A DNA stretch of 64,000 bases, taken from positions 143,897 to 207,896 of the forward strand of contig DXIS01000017.1 of assembly GCA_019112735.1 (NCBI GenBank). Direction: 5' to 3'. The position numbers and the translations under genes are program-made. The notes under the pieces were generated by a model, which saw nothing but the letters and a program-made list of their open reading frames with translations, ran no database searches and was not told the origin of the DNA. Below are positions 8,070 to 18,052 of the stretch, in pieces (the stretch's first letter is position 1; every line of letters begins with the position of its first letter). This DNA comes from Candidatus Mediterraneibacter guildfordensis (GTDB lineage Bacteria; Bacillota; Clostridia; Lachnospirales; Lachnospiraceae).

Positions 8070-11000
8070 GTGGAAAAGACCAGAAATGACAAATCATTTT
8101 TCTATGTATTTCCAACACTGAAAGTAGAGGATGATATCCAGATTCTCTTCACAGATGTGGAGGTTCAGAAGATCACGACGAATTCCCGGCGTGATTTTCT
8201 TCATGTGTACATATACAGCCGTCATCTGATCCAGAAGAGACAGATCCGGCAGATGGAACAGCGGATCAAGGATCAGCTCTTTTCAAAAGTTCCGGTCGAT
8301 GTGCAGATCGAGGAAGAGTACGCCCTGTCGGGACAGTATACGCCGGAAGCGCTCCTGCGCGAATACCGTGACAGCATCATCCTGGAACTGAAAGAACGAA
8401 GCATCCTTGCGTCCAATATGTTCGCGCAGGCGAAGATCCATTATGAGGACGGAAATGTAGTCTGCCTGGAACTTCTGGATTCCATCGTGTCTGAGGGGAG
8501 AAAAGAGGAGATCCTTGCGTTCCTTAAAAATCTCTTTGCGCGCCGGTTCCATATGAAGGCGGATATCCGCATTACATATCGTGAAGCGGACGGTGAGGGG
8601 ACCCGGGAATACGACGAACAGCGGGTCCAGCAGGAGATCAATGCTATCTTCGAGCGGCGTGCGCGGCAGAATGGCGGGACAACCGGTGATTCGGACGATG
8701 CGGGAATCGGTGGAAACGCCGATGTGGATGGAGTGACTGCGTCTTCTTCATCCGACAAGACATCTGCCAAAAAAGAGAAAAATGAAAAGATTGCATCCAG
8801 AAACGGCGGACGCACAGACCGGAAAAATAGTAAAAAAGGTGAATTCCGCAAAAAGGATTTCTACCGTCCGGTGAAACAGGGCGATGATCCGAATCTGATC
8901 TACGGGAAAAACTTTGATGACGAGCCGATCTCCCTTGACCAGGTTGTCACTGAGATGGGCGAGATCACGATCCACGGAAAGATCATTAATTTTGAGACCC
9001 GTGAGATCCGCAACGAGAAAACGATCATCATGTTCGCGGTAACAGACTATAATGACACGATCACGGTAAAGATGTTCGCCCGCAACGAGCAGCTGCCGGA
9101 GATCCTGGGTGAACTGAAGAAGGGCGCATTTGTCAAGGTCAAGGGTGTGACGACCATTGATAAATTCGACGGCGAACTGACCATCGGCTCCGTTACCGGG
9201 ATCAAAAAGATCGGCGACTTTACGGTTTCCCGGAATGATCTGAGCCCTGTGAAGCGGGTGGAACTTCACTGCCATACGAAAATGAGCGATATGGACGGAG
9301 TGTCCGAGGTGAAGGACATTGTGAAGCGCGCCCACGACTGGGGCCATCCGGCCATTGCTATCACGGATCACGGCGTGGCCCAGGCTTTCCCGGATGCTAA
9401 TCATTATATTGAGACACTGGACAAAGACGACCCCTTCAAAGTTATCTACGGGGTGGAAGGCTATGTGGTGGACGACCTGACGGAGATCGCCGTGAATGCG
9501 GGCGGTCAGACGTTGGATGATACTTATGTTGTCTTCGATATTGAGACCACCGGTTTCAGTTCCATCCGGGACCGGATCATCGAGATCGGCGCGGTAAAAG
9601 TGAGCGGCGGGAAGATCACGGACCGGTTCAGCACCTTCGTCAACCCCGGGCGGCCGATCCCCTTTGAGATCACCAATCTTACGAGTATTACCGATGAGAT
9701 GGTCATGGAATATCCGGAGATCGGGGTGATCCTTCCGCAGTTCCTTGAATTCGTCGGGGACAGCGTGCTGGTTGCACACAATGCGGGATTTGACGTGGGA
9801 TTCATCGAGCAGAACTGCAGGAACCTGGGGCTTCAGGATCACTTCGCTTATCTGGATACGGTGGCGCTGGCCAGAGTCCTGCTTCCGACCCTGTCCAAAT
9901 ATAAGCTTAATGTGGTGGCAAAAGCCCTGAATATTTCACTGGAAAATCACCACCGGGCGGTGGATGACGCGGGGGCTACGGCGGAAATCTTTGTGAAATT
10001 CGTGGAGATGCTGAAAAAGGACGGCATTTTCACGCTGAAAGAGGTCAACCGGTACGGCGACCGCAATGTAAACGCCATCCGCAAGATGCCGACCCACCAT
10101 ATCATTATCCTGGCGAAGAACGACATCGGCCGGTACAACCTCTACCAGCTGATCACGGAGTCCCATCTGACCTACTACGCGAGACGGCCAAGGATCCCGA
10201 AGAGCCTGCTGAATGAATACCGGGAAGGCCTGCTCATCGGCAGCGCCTGTGAGGCCGGGGAACTCTACCAGGCGGTCCTGGAGAAACGGTCCGCCCAGCA
10301 GATCGCGAAGCTGGCGGAATTCTATGATTACTATGAGATCCAGCCCCTGGGGAACAACCGATTCATGATCGCCAGCGACCGGACGCCGGATGTGACGTCC
10401 GAGGAGGACCTGAAAAACATCAACCGGGAGATTGTGGAGCTGGGCGAGAAGTTCGGCAAGCCCGTTGTGGCAACCTGCGACGTGCATTTCCTGGATCCGG
10501 ATGACGAAGTATACCGCCGGATCATCATGGCCGGGAAAGGATTCGATGATGCAGACAACCAGGCGCCTCTTTTCCTGCGTACGACGGAGGAGATGCTGGA
10601 TGAGTTCGCCTACCTTGGCGCGGCGAAAGCCCGGGAGATCGTGATTGATAATCCGGTGAAGATCGCAGGCATGATCGAGAAGATCTCGCCGGTGAACCCG
10701 AACAAGTGCCCGCCGGTCATCGAGAACTCGGACCAGGAGCTCCGGAACATCTGTTACCGGAAAGCCCATGAGATGTACGGGGAAGACCTGCCGGAGCCGG
10801 TATCGGCAAGACTGGAGCGGGAACTGAATTCCATTATATCCAACGGCTATGCGGTCATGTATATCATCGCCCAGAAGCTGGTGTGGAAATCCAATGCGGA
10901 CGGCTACCTGGTTGGATCCCGTGGATCCGTCGGTTCCTCGTTCGTGGCTACCATGGCCGGGATCACGGAAGTGAATCCCTTAAGTCCGCATTACTACTGC

Positions 11001-12641
11001 AGCAAATGCCATTACAGCGATTTCGATTCGGATGAGGTAAGATCCTATGCCGGCGGCTGCGGCTATGATATGCCGGACAAGACCTGCCCGGTATGCGGCG
11101 AGCCTTTGGTGAAAGCCGGATTTGACATCCCATTCGAGACATTCCTCGGATTCAAGGGAGACAAGGAGCCGGATATCGACCTGAACTTCTCCGGAGACTA
11201 TCAGGCCAAGGCTCACAAATATACGGAAGTGCTTTTTGGAGAAGGGCATACATTTAAGGCCGGGACCATCGGTACGCTGGCCGACAAGACGGCTTACGGT
11301 TTTGTAAAGAACTATTACGAGGAGCGGGAACAGCGCAAGCGCCGCTGCGAGATCGAGCGGATCACGGAAGGATGTACTGGGATCCGGCGCAGTACCGGCC
11401 AGCATCCGGGCGGCATCGTTGTGCTCCCGCACGGCCATAATATTAATGAATTTACGCCGGTCCAGCACCCGGCAAACGATATGGAGTGCGGCATTATCAC
11501 GACTCATTTTGATTATCACTCCATCGACCACAACCTTCTGAAGCTGGATATCCTGGGACATGATGACCCGACCATGATCCGTACGCTGGAGGATTATATT
11601 ACGTCCGACGCCATGGACAATGAGTATAATGCGGAACATCCTTTTGTGGCGACGGAGATCCCCCTGGATGACAAACAGGTGATCGAACTCTTTCACGGGA
11701 CGGATGTGCTGGGGATCAAGCCGGAGGACATCGGCGGTTGCAAGCTGGGATGTCTCGGCATCCCGGAGTTCGGGACGGACTTCGTTATCCAGATGGTGGA
11801 AGATACAAAGCCGCAGACCCTCTCGGACCTGATCCGGATCTCCGGTCTGTCCCACGGGACCAACGTGTGGCTCGGCAACGCCCAGGAACTGGTGAAGACG
11901 GGCAAGGCCACCATTTCCACGGCGATCTGTACCCGAGACGATATTATGATCTACCTGATCAACAAAGGGGTGGAAAGCGCCCTAGCGTTTACGATCATGG
12001 AGAGTGTCCGTAAGGGAAAGGGCCTGAAGCCGGAATGGGAAGAGGCCATGACTGCCCAGGGCGTGCCGGACTGGTATATCTGGTCGTGCAAGAAGATCAG
12101 TTACATGTTCCCGAAGGCGCATGCCGCAGCCTACGTTATGATGGCGTACCGCATCGCCTACTGCAAGATCAACTACCCGCTGGCATATTATGCGGCTTAT
12201 TTCAGTATCCGCGCGGATGCGTTCTCCTATGAGATCATGTGCCAGGGGAAAGATAAACTGAATTATTATATCCAGGATTACAAGAAGCGCAGCGATTCTC
12301 TCAGCAAGAAGGAACAGGATGTCATGAAGGACATGAAGATCGTGCAGGAAATGTATGCCCGGGGATTTGAATTCGTGCCCATCGACATTTACCGGGCGAA
12401 GGCACGGATGTTCCAGATCGTTGACGGAAAGCTCATGCCGTCCCTGGCCAGCATCGAAGGCATGGGGGACAAGGCGGCCGAGGCTGTGGAAGAAGCGGCA
12501 AAAGACGGAAAGTATCTGTCCCTTGACGACTTCAGGCAGCGGACCAAGGTCAGCAAAACGGTCATCGACCTGATGCAGGAGCTTGGCCTGTTCGGGGACC
12601 TGCCCCAGAGCAACCAGCTGTCCCTGTTTGATTTTGCTTAG
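8070..12641 (+). CDS. polC: DNA polymerase III PolC-type alpha subunit
   Basis: The replicative polymerase of low-GC Gram-positives, 1523 residues. Order of domains: N-terminal domain, a variable acidic/basic linker near residues 190-265, an OB fold (near 280-390), a PHP domain starting ELHCHTKMSDMDG, the 3'-5' exonuclease with VVFDIETTGFSS near 487, LVAHNAGFDVGFI and HHRAVDDAGATAEI, a cysteine-rich zinc-binding site near 976-1014, the polymerase acidic motif EPDIDLNFSG near 1035, and a helix-hairpin-helix near the C-terminus. I chose the GTG at 8070, 8 bases after AGGAG; a GTG at 8061 overlaps that ribosome site. Confidence 0.97.
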   Translation: MEKTRNDKSFFYVFPTLKVEDDIQILFTDVEVQKITTNSRRDFLHVYIYSRHLIQKRQIRQMEQRIKDQLFSKVPVDVQIEEEYALSGQYTPEALLREYRDSIILELKERSILASNMFAQAKIHYEDGNVVCLELLDSIVSEGRKEEILAFLKNLFARRFHMKADIRITYREADGEGTREYDEQRVQQEINAIFERRARQNGGTTGDSDDAGIGGNADVDGVTASSSSDKTSAKKEKNEKIASRNGGRTDRKNSKKGEFRKKDFYRPVKQGDDPNLIYGKNFDDEPISLDQVVTEMGEITIHGKIINFETREIRNEKTIIMFAVTDYNDTITVKMFARNEQLPEILGELKKGAFVKVKGVTTIDKFDGELTIGSVTGIKKIGDFTVSRNDLSPVKRVELHCHTKMSDMDGVSEVKDIVKRAHDWGHPAIAITDHGVAQAFPDANHYIETLDKDDPFKVIYGVEGYVVDDLTEIAVNAGGQTLDDTYVVFDIETTGFSSIRDRIIEIGAVKVSGGKITDRFSTFVNPGRPIPFEITNLTSITDEMVMEYPEIGVILPQFLEFVGDSVLVAHNAGFDVGFIEQNCRNLGLQDHFAYLDTVALARVLLPTLSKYKLNVVAKALNISLENHHRAVDDAGATAEIFVKFVEMLKKDGIFTLKEVNRYGDRNVNAIRKMPTHHIIILAKNDIGRYNLYQLITESHLTYYARRPRIPKSLLNEYREGLLIGSACEAGELYQAVLEKRSAQQIAKLAEFYDYYEIQPLGNNRFMIASDRTPDVTSEEDLKNINREIVELGEKFGKPVVATCDVHFLDPDDEVYRRIIMAGKGFDDADNQAPLFLRTTEEMLDEFAYLGAAKAREIVIDNPVKIAGMIEKISPVNPNKCPPVIENSDQELRNICYRKAHEMYGEDLPEPVSARLERELNSIISNGYAVMYIIAQKLVWKSNADGYLVGSRGSVGSSFVATMAGITEVNPLSPHYYCSKCHYSDFDSDEVRSYAGGCGYDMPDKTCPVCGEPLVKAGFDIPFETFLGFKGDKEPDIDLNFSGDYQAKAHKYTEVLFGEGHTFKAGTIGTLADKTAYGFVKNYYEEREQRKRRCEIERITEGCTGIRRSTGQHPGGIVVLPHGHNINEFTPVQHPANDMECGIITTHFDYHSIDHNLLKLDILGHDDPTMIRTLEDYITSDAMDNEYNAEHPFVATEIPLDDKQVIELFHGTDVLGIKPEDIGGCKLGCLGIPEFGTDFVIQMVEDTKPQTLSDLIRISGLSHGTNVWLGNAQELVKTGKATISTAICTRDDIMIYLINKGVESALAFTIMESVRKGKGLKPEWEEAMTAQGVPDWYIWSCKKISYMFPKAHAAAYVMMAYRIAYCKINYPLAYYAAYFSIRADAFSYEIMCQGKDKLNYYIQDYKKRSDSLSKKEQDVMKDMKIVQEMYARGFEFVPIDIYRAKARMFQIVDGKLMPSLASIEGMGDKAAEAVEEAAKDGKYLSLDDFRQRTKVSKTVIDLMQELGLFGDLPQSNQLSLFDFA

Positions 12642-12662
12642 AGTTCCGTTGATGAAAATGCG

Positions 12663-12691
12663 TAGACGCGGCGGACGTGCTGTGCTATAAT
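12663..12691 (+). promoter_or_regulatory. Promoter for glyA
   Basis: TAGACG (12663-12668) and TATAAT (12686-12691) are 17 bases apart: a perfect -10 and a 4/6 -35. It lies in the 112-base gap between polC and glyA. I saw no glycine or tetrahydrofolate riboswitch in the gap. Confidence 0.65.
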
Positions 12692-12753
12692 GACTTCAAT
12701 GCGTTTGTGCAGTGAAGTAAAATTCAGATTGATATTTTATGGAGGATTATGAG

Positions 12754-13989
12754 ATGTACGACTTCGATGAGATCATGACGACAGACCGGGAAGTGGCCGA
12801 CGCGATCAAAGCCGAGATGGAGAGACAGAATTCCCACATCGAGCTGATCGCCTCCGAGAACTGGGTGAGCAAGGCCGTGATGGCGGCTATGGGCAGCCCG
12901 CTGACGAATAAATACGCGGAAGGCTATCCGGGAAGAAGATATTACGGCGGATGCCAGTGCGTGGATGTAGTGGAAGACCTGGCGAGAGAGCGGGCGAAAG
13001 AACTGTTCGGCTGCGAATACGCCAATGTTCAGCCCCATTCCGGCGCACAGGCGAATATGGCTGTATTCTTTGCCATCCTTGAGCCGGGCGATACATTCAT
13101 GGGCATGAACCTGGACCACGGCGGACATCTGACCCACGGTTCACCGGTCAATATGTCCGGAAAATATTTCAACGTCGTTCCTTATGGCGTCAATGACGAC
13201 GGCGTGATCGATTATGACGAGGTGCGCAGGATTGCTTTAGAGTGTAAACCGAAGCTGATCGTGGCAGGCGCCAGCGCCTATGCCCGCACCATTGATTTTA
13301 AACGTTTCCGTGAGATCGCGGACGAAGTCGGCGCATATCTGATGGTGGATATGGCGCACATCGCCGGGCTTGTTGCGGCAGGCCTGCATCCGAGCCCGAT
13401 CCCGTATGCACATGTGACGACCACGACCACTCATAAGACGCTGAGAGGGCCCCGCGGCGGCATGATCCTCTCCAGCAACGAGATGAACGAGAAGTTCAAC
13501 TTTAATAAAGCAATCTTCCCGGGCATCCAGGGCGGTCCGCTCATGCATGTGATCGCGGCCAAAGCCGTATGCTTCAAAGAAGCGCTCACACCTGAGTTTA
13601 AAGAATATCAGAAACAGGTTGTCAAAAATGCCAAGGCGCTCTGCAAAGGACTGAAGAAACGCGGCGTGAAGATCGTATCCGGTGATACGGACAATCATCT
13701 GATGCTGGTGGATCTGACCGGAAAAGACGTCAGCGGAAAAGAACTGGAGAAGCGTCTGGACGACGCGCACATCACCTGCAACAAGAACACCATCCCGAAC
13801 GATCCCCGGTCCCCGTTCGTTACAAGCGGCGTGAGACTTGGTACTCCTGCGGTGACGACCCGCGGCATGAAAGAGGATGATATGGATAAGATCGCCGAGA
13901 TCATCGCCATGGTCATCGAGAGTGAGGACAACGTGGAGGCCGGACGGAAGATGGCGGCAGAACTGACAGAGAAATACCCGCTCTGCTGA
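12754..13989 (+). CDS. glyA: Serine hydroxymethyltransferase
   Basis: SHMT interconverts serine and glycine with tetrahydrofolate, supplying one-carbon units. The PLP lysine lies in [17 protein letters not shown]; other marks are [43 protein letters not shown] and [13 protein letters not shown]. Length is 411 residues from the ATG at 12754, which has GGAGG 8 bases upstream. An ATG at 12739 is in frame but has no ribosome site and overlaps that GGAGG. It has its own promoter and is followed by a hairpin region at 14033. Confidence 0.97.
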   Translation: MYDFDEIMTTDREVADAIKAEMERQNSHIELIASENWVSKAVMAAMGSPLTNKYAEGYPGRRYYGGCQCVDVVEDLARERAKELFGCEYANVQPHSGAQANMAVFFAILEPGDTFMGMNLDHGGHLTHGSPVNMSGKYFNVVPYGVNDDGVIDYDEVRRIALECKPKLIVAGASAYARTIDFKRFREIADEVGAYLMVDMAHIAGLVAAGLHPSPIPYAHVTTTTTHKTLRGPRGGMILSSNEMNEKFNFNKAIFPGIQGGPLMHVIAAKAVCFKEALTPEFKEYQKQVVKNAKALCKGLKKRGVKIVSGDTDNHLMLVDLTGKDVSGKELEKRLDDAHITCNKNTIPNDPRSPFVTSGVRLGTPAVTTRGMKEDDMDKIAEIIAMVIESEDNVEAGRKMAAELTEKYPLC

Positions 13990-14032
13990 TCAGCCGGACG
14001 TTCAGAGCGTCGGACGGGAAAGATGAATTATT

Positions 14033-14088
14033 GAATACAGGCCGGAATATAAGTGCTGGATAAAGACAGCGCCTGTATTCCGGCTTTT
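14033..14088 (+). terminator. glyA terminator region with two mutually exclusive stems
   Basis: GAATACAGGC (14033-14042) pairs perfectly with GCCTGTATTC (14071-14080). GCCGGAATA (14041-14049) pairs perfectly with TATTCCGGC (14076-14084), which is followed by TTTTAT. The two stems share bases and cannot form together. The second has the form of an intrinsic terminator. Confidence 0.6.
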
Positions 14089-14128
14089 ATCATCAGGTGA
14101 AAGAAGAAGCGAAAATTGGAGAAAAAGT

Positions 14129-14890
14129 ATGAATTCGATTAAAGTAAGAAATCTAGATATAGGCGCCGGGATTCCGAAAATATGCGTTCCGATCGTCGGA
14201 ACTGACAGAACTGCGATCCTGGATGCAGCGAAGCGTATCCCCGGATCCGCAGCGGACCTGGCAGAGTGGCGCGCAGACTGGTATGAAGATATATTCGATG
14301 AGCAGAAAACCGGGGAGATGCTGAAAGAGCTTCGCATGATCCTGGGAGATATGCCGATTCTATTTACTTTCCGTACTGCCAGAGAAGGTGGAGAGAAGGA
14401 GATTGAGCTTGCGCGCTATCTCGAGCTGAACCGTCAGGCGGCTGCGTCCGGCTGTGTGGATCTGGTGGATGTGGAACTGTTTACCGGGGACGATGCGGTG
14501 CGGACTGTGATCGACGCGGCACACCGTCACAGCGTGAAGGTGATCGCATCCAATCATGATTTTCACGCCACACCGTCGAAAGAAGAGATCATCATACGGC
14601 TCATAAAGATGCAGGAGCTTGGCGCGGATATCCTGAAGATCGCCGTGATGCCGCAGAACAGCAGAGACGTGCTGACCCTTCTGTCCGCGACCGAAGAAAT
14701 GACGCGGCTTTATGCGGAACGCCCGCTCATCACTATGTCCATGGGCGGGACAGGCCTGATGAGCCGCCTGTGTGGGGAAACTTTTGGCTCAGCGGTAACA
14801 TTCGGAGCTGTCGGAAAGACATCCGCGCCGGGACAGATCGCGGCGGATGAACTGGCGCAGGTACTGGAACTGCTGCACAAGAACCGGTAG
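14129..14890 (+). CDS. aroD: Type I 3-dehydroquinate dehydratase
   Basis: AroD dehydrates 3-dehydroquinate to 3-dehydroshikimate through a Schiff base, in the shikimate pathway. The 253-residue protein has ADLAEWRADWYED near the N-terminus, the catalytic histidine at residue 143 in SNHDFHATP, the Schiff-base lysine at 170 in ADILKIAVMPQ (both matching the E. coli numbering), and ITMSMGGTG with FGAVGKTSAPGQI at the end. A GGAGA site precedes the ATG. It stands between glyA and the aromatic-acid cluster; the latter has its own promoter, so co-transcription is possible but not required. Confidence 0.95.
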   Translation: MNSIKVRNLDIGAGIPKICVPIVGTDRTAILDAAKRIPGSAADLAEWRADWYEDIFDEQKTGEMLKELRMILGDMPILFTFRTAREGGEKEIELARYLELNRQAAASGCVDLVDVELFTGDDAVRTVIDAAHRHSVKVIASNHDFHATPSKEEIIIRLIKMQELGADILKIAVMPQNSRDVLTLLSATEEMTRLYAERPLITMSMGGTGLMSRLCGETFGSAVTFGAVGKTSAPGQIAADELAQVLELLHKNR

Positions 14891-14925
14891 ATACTGCTCG
14901 ATCAAATGAATTGTGAATTTTCCAC

Positions 14926-14954
14926 TTTAAATCGGCAAAGTATTGTGTTATACT
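14926..14954 (+). promoter_or_regulatory. Putative promoter of the aromatic-acid cluster
   Basis: TTTAAA (14926-14931) and TATACT (14949-14954) are 17 bases apart, 40 bases before the first CoA-ligase start. The -10 is good, the -35 fair. Confidence 0.55.
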
Positions 14955-14993
14955 ATCCAAAGGCATATGTTTAATCAAAGGAGGGCGCATACG

Positions 14994-16304
14994 ATGATAT
15001 GGGCAAAGGAAGAGACTCTGCCAAGAGACGAGATCGAAGCGATCCAGTACGCGAAGCTGAAGGGTACGGTCCGCTATATTTATGACAGAGTGAAACCCTA
15101 CCGCGACAAGATGGACGCGGCGAAGGTTAAGCCGGAGGACATCCGTTCACTGGATGACCTGAAAAGGCTGCCGTTTACATATAAGGCTGATTTCCGGGAC
15201 AACTACCCGGACGGGCTTTTTGCAGTGGATAAGAAAGAGATCGTGCGTTATCACGCCAGTTCAGGAACGACAGGGAAGCCGACGGTTGTCGGATATACGA
15301 GGAATGATCTGGACATGTGGCTCAATAACGTGGCGCGCATTGCCTGTATGGGCGGCGCGTCTGCAGAGGATGTGGCGCAGATCTCATTCGGATACGGGAC
15401 ATTTACAGGAGCCCTCGGACTCCACGGAGGACTGGAGAAGGTCGGTGCATCCGTGATCCCCATGTCTTCGGGAAATACGAACAAGCAGATCATGTTCCTT
15501 CAGGATATGGGCGTGACCCTTCTGGTGGCGACGCCGTCCTACGCCCTGCATCTGGGTGAGGAGATCCGCAACCGGGGGATCAATCCACAGAAAGACCTGA
15601 AGCTTCATATCGGACTTTTCGGCGGCGAGGGCATGACAGAGCCCATGCGCGATGAGATGCATAAAGTCTGGGGCGGGCAGTTCTTCTGTACCCAGAACTA
15701 TGGAATGAGCGAACTGTGCGGCCCGGGCGTGGCAGGAGAGTGCAGTGAGCTGTGCGGCATGCATATCAACGAAGACTGGTTCATCCCGGAAGTCATTGAT
15801 CCGGAGACCGAGGAAGTGCTCCCGCCGGGCGAACTGGGCGAGCTTGTTGTGACCTGCCTGGGCAAAGAGGCCCTTCCCCTTGTAAGATACCGCACGGGCG
15901 ATCTGACCCGTCTGATGTATGAACCGTGCAAATGCGGCCGTACGACCTGCCGGATGGAGAATATTTCCGGACGCGCGGACGACATGCTCGTGATCCGCGG
16001 CGTGAACGTATTCCCAACCCAGATCGAGGAAGTACTCCTCAAGATCGAGGAGATCGGTCCGCACTATGAGATCCTCGTAGAGCGCAAGAACCGGCTGGAT
16101 GTCATGACAATCACCGTTGAGCTGATCGACGACCGTCTGCTTGACAGCTACGGAAAACTGAGCGAGCTGGAGGCGCGGATCAAGAAGGCCCTGAAGGCGC
16201 AGCTCGGACTGGCGACCCAGATCCGTCTGGTGGCGCCCAATTCCCTGAAGCGTTTCGAGGGCAAGGCAAAACGGGTGACAGATTTACGAAAGGATGGTTT
16301 ATGA
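14994..16304 (+). CDS. Phenylacetate-CoA ligase family protein, first copy
   Basis: Member of the PaaK branch of adenylate-forming enzymes, which join an aryl-acetic acid (phenylacetate or indoleacetate type) to CoA with ATP. The 436-residue protein has the ATP loop HASSGTTGKPTVVGYT, the segment QNYGMSELCGPGVAGEC, VRYRTGDLTRL, and the C-terminal lysine in RFEGKAKRVTDLR. I chose the ATG at 14994 because AAAGGAGG lies 6-7 bases upstream; an earlier in-frame ATG at 14943 overlaps the promoter. It is immediately followed by iorA (1 base apart). The related second copy is at 19108. Confidence 0.9.
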   Translation: MIWAKEETLPRDEIEAIQYAKLKGTVRYIYDRVKPYRDKMDAAKVKPEDIRSLDDLKRLPFTYKADFRDNYPDGLFAVDKKEIVRYHASSGTTGKPTVVGYTRNDLDMWLNNVARIACMGGASAEDVAQISFGYGTFTGALGLHGGLEKVGASVIPMSSGNTNKQIMFLQDMGVTLLVATPSYALHLGEEIRNRGINPQKDLKLHIGLFGGEGMTEPMRDEMHKVWGGQFFCTQNYGMSELCGPGVAGECSELCGMHINEDWFIPEVIDPETEEVLPPGELGELVVTCLGKEALPLVRYRTGDLTRLMYEPCKCGRTTCRMENISGRADDMLVIRGVNVFPTQIEEVLLKIEEIGPHYEILVERKNRLDVMTITVELIDDRLLDSYGKLSELEARIKKALKAQLGLATQIRLVAPNSLKRFEGKAKRVTDLRKDGL

Positions 16305-16305
16305 T

Positions 16306-18051
16306 ATGGCAGACAAAGTGATCATGCTGGGCAATGAAGCCATTGCCCGCGGAGCATATGAAGCGGGAGTGAAAGTGTCTTCCGCGTACCCGGGAACTCC
16401 GAGTACGGAGATCAGCGAATACCTGGTGCAGTACCGGGATGATGTATACGAGGAGTGGGCGCCGAATGAGAAGGTGGCCACAGAAGTAGCGGTTGGAGCG
16501 AGCCTTTCCGGCGTCCGCGCCATGGCCTGCATGAAGCATGTGGGACTGAATGTGGCGGCGGATCCGCTGTATTCCGTATCCTACATGGGCGTCAATGGCG
16601 GCCTTGTCATCGTCGTTGCCGATGATCCGGGACTTTACAGCTCCCAGAACGAGCAGGATACAAGAATGGTGGCGAGAGCGGCGCAGATCCCGGTGATCGA
16701 ACCGTCCGACAGCGCGGAGGCGAAAGATTACTTTAAAGCGGCTTTTGAGCTGAGCGAGCAGTTTGACCGTCCGTTCATCTTCCGCACCACGACCCGTCTT
16801 GCCCATTCCCAGGGACTGGTAGAGCTTCAGGAACATGTGGTCCCGGAAGATAAGCCCTATGTGAAGAACATCCAGAAAAATGTTATGATGCCGGGCAATG
16901 CGAAGCTCCGCCATGTGGAGATCGAGAAGCGCAACCTGGAGCTTGCAGAAGCGGCGAACAGCCTGCCCATCAACCGGGTGGAAATGAATGACACGAAGAT
17001 CGGCGTCATTACGAGCGGCATTCCCTATCAGTATGTGAAAGAGGCCATGCCGGAGGCGTCTGTCCTGAAGCTTGGAATGGTCAATCCGCTTCCAAGGAAG
17101 ATGATCGAAGACTTTGCATCCAAAGTTGAGACCTTATATATCGTGGAGGAGCTGGATCCGGTGATCGAGGAGCAGGTGAAATCCTGGGGCATCGAATGCA
17201 TCGGCAAGGAGATCCTGACCGTTCAGGGCGAGTACAGCGCAAATATGCTGAGAAAAGCGATCCTCAAAGAGGATCTTGATATCAAAGAACCGGCGGCTGC
17301 GCCGGGAAGACCGCCGATCCTCTGTCCGGGATGTCCGCACCGCAGTGTATTCTACACGCTGAACCGGCTGAAAATGCATGCGGCGGGCGATATCGGATGC
17401 TATACCCTCGGAGCGGTCGCGCCGCTGAGCGTGATCGATACGACTATGTGTATGGGTTCCAGCATCTCCACCCTGCACGGTATGGAGAAGGCAAAAGGCA
17501 AAGACTATATTAAGAACTGGGTGGCCGTGATCGGAGATTCCACATTCATGCACACCGGTGTGAACTCCCTGATGAACATGGTTTACAACAAAGCAACCGG
17601 CACTGTGATCATTCTGGACAACTCCACCACCGGCATGACCGGACACCAGGACCATGCGGCGACCGGGAAGACGCTGCAGGGCGATCCCACCTATGCGATC
17701 AGCATCCCCGGCATCTGCAAAGCCATGGGTATCAAAAATGTATACGAGATCAATGCCTTTGACCTGCCGCTCCTTGAGAAAACGATCAAAGAAGAAGTGG
17801 CGAAGGATGAGATCTCAGTGATCATCACAAAGACGCCGTGCGTTCTTCTCGACAAGAGAAAGAAGCCGCTTTATACGGCCCATGCGGATAAATGTAAGAA
17901 ATGCGGCGCATGCATGAAGCCGGGATGTCCGGCCATGACGAAGAATCCGGACGGCACGGTCCGCATCGACGATACGATGTGCACCGGATGCGGGCTCTGC
18001 AAAGACCTGTGTAAATTCGACGCCATAGAGCTTGTAAGGGAGGGTGAGTAA
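16306..18051 (+). CDS. iorA: Indolepyruvate ferredoxin oxidoreductase, alpha subunit
   Basis: IorA with IorB oxidatively decarboxylates aryl-pyruvates (indolepyruvate, phenylpyruvate) to aryl-acetyl-CoA, reducing ferredoxin; it can also run in reverse. The 581-residue protein has an N-terminal pyruvate-oxidoreductase-like domain (VSSAYPGTPSTEI), a TPP-binding half (CPGCPHRSVFYTL, AVIGDSTFMHTGV, DNSTTGMTGHQDH), and two C-terminal 4Fe-4S motifs: CKKCGACMKPGCP and CTGCGLCKDLCK. The ATG at 16306 has AAAGGA 11 bases upstream; an ATG at 16294 touches that site. The ligase upstream makes or uses the same aryl-acetyl-CoA. Confidence 0.95.
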   Translation: MADKVIMLGNEAIARGAYEAGVKVSSAYPGTPSTEISEYLVQYRDDVYEEWAPNEKVATEVAVGASLSGVRAMACMKHVGLNVAADPLYSVSYMGVNGGLVIVVADDPGLYSSQNEQDTRMVARAAQIPVIEPSDSAEAKDYFKAAFELSEQFDRPFIFRTTTRLAHSQGLVELQEHVVPEDKPYVKNIQKNVMMPGNAKLRHVEIEKRNLELAEAANSLPINRVEMNDTKIGVITSGIPYQYVKEAMPEASVLKLGMVNPLPRKMIEDFASKVETLYIVEELDPVIEEQVKSWGIECIGKEILTVQGEYSANMLRKAILKEDLDIKEPAAAPGRPPILCPGCPHRSVFYTLNRLKMHAAGDIGCYTLGAVAPLSVIDTTMCMGSSISTLHGMEKAKGKDYIKNWVAVIGDSTFMHTGVNSLMNMVYNKATGTVIILDNSTTGMTGHQDHAATGKTLQGDPTYAISIPGICKAMGIKNVYEINAFDLPLLEKTIKEEVAKDEISVIITKTPCVLLDKRKKPLYTAHADKCKKCGACMKPGCPAMTKNPDGTVRIDDTMCTGCGLCKDLCKFDAIELVREGE

Positions 18052-18052
18052 G

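Noticed and set aside
12692..12753. Glycine riboswitch before glyA
   Set aside because: Only 62 bases lie between the -10 and the start codon, and no glycine aptamer core is seen.
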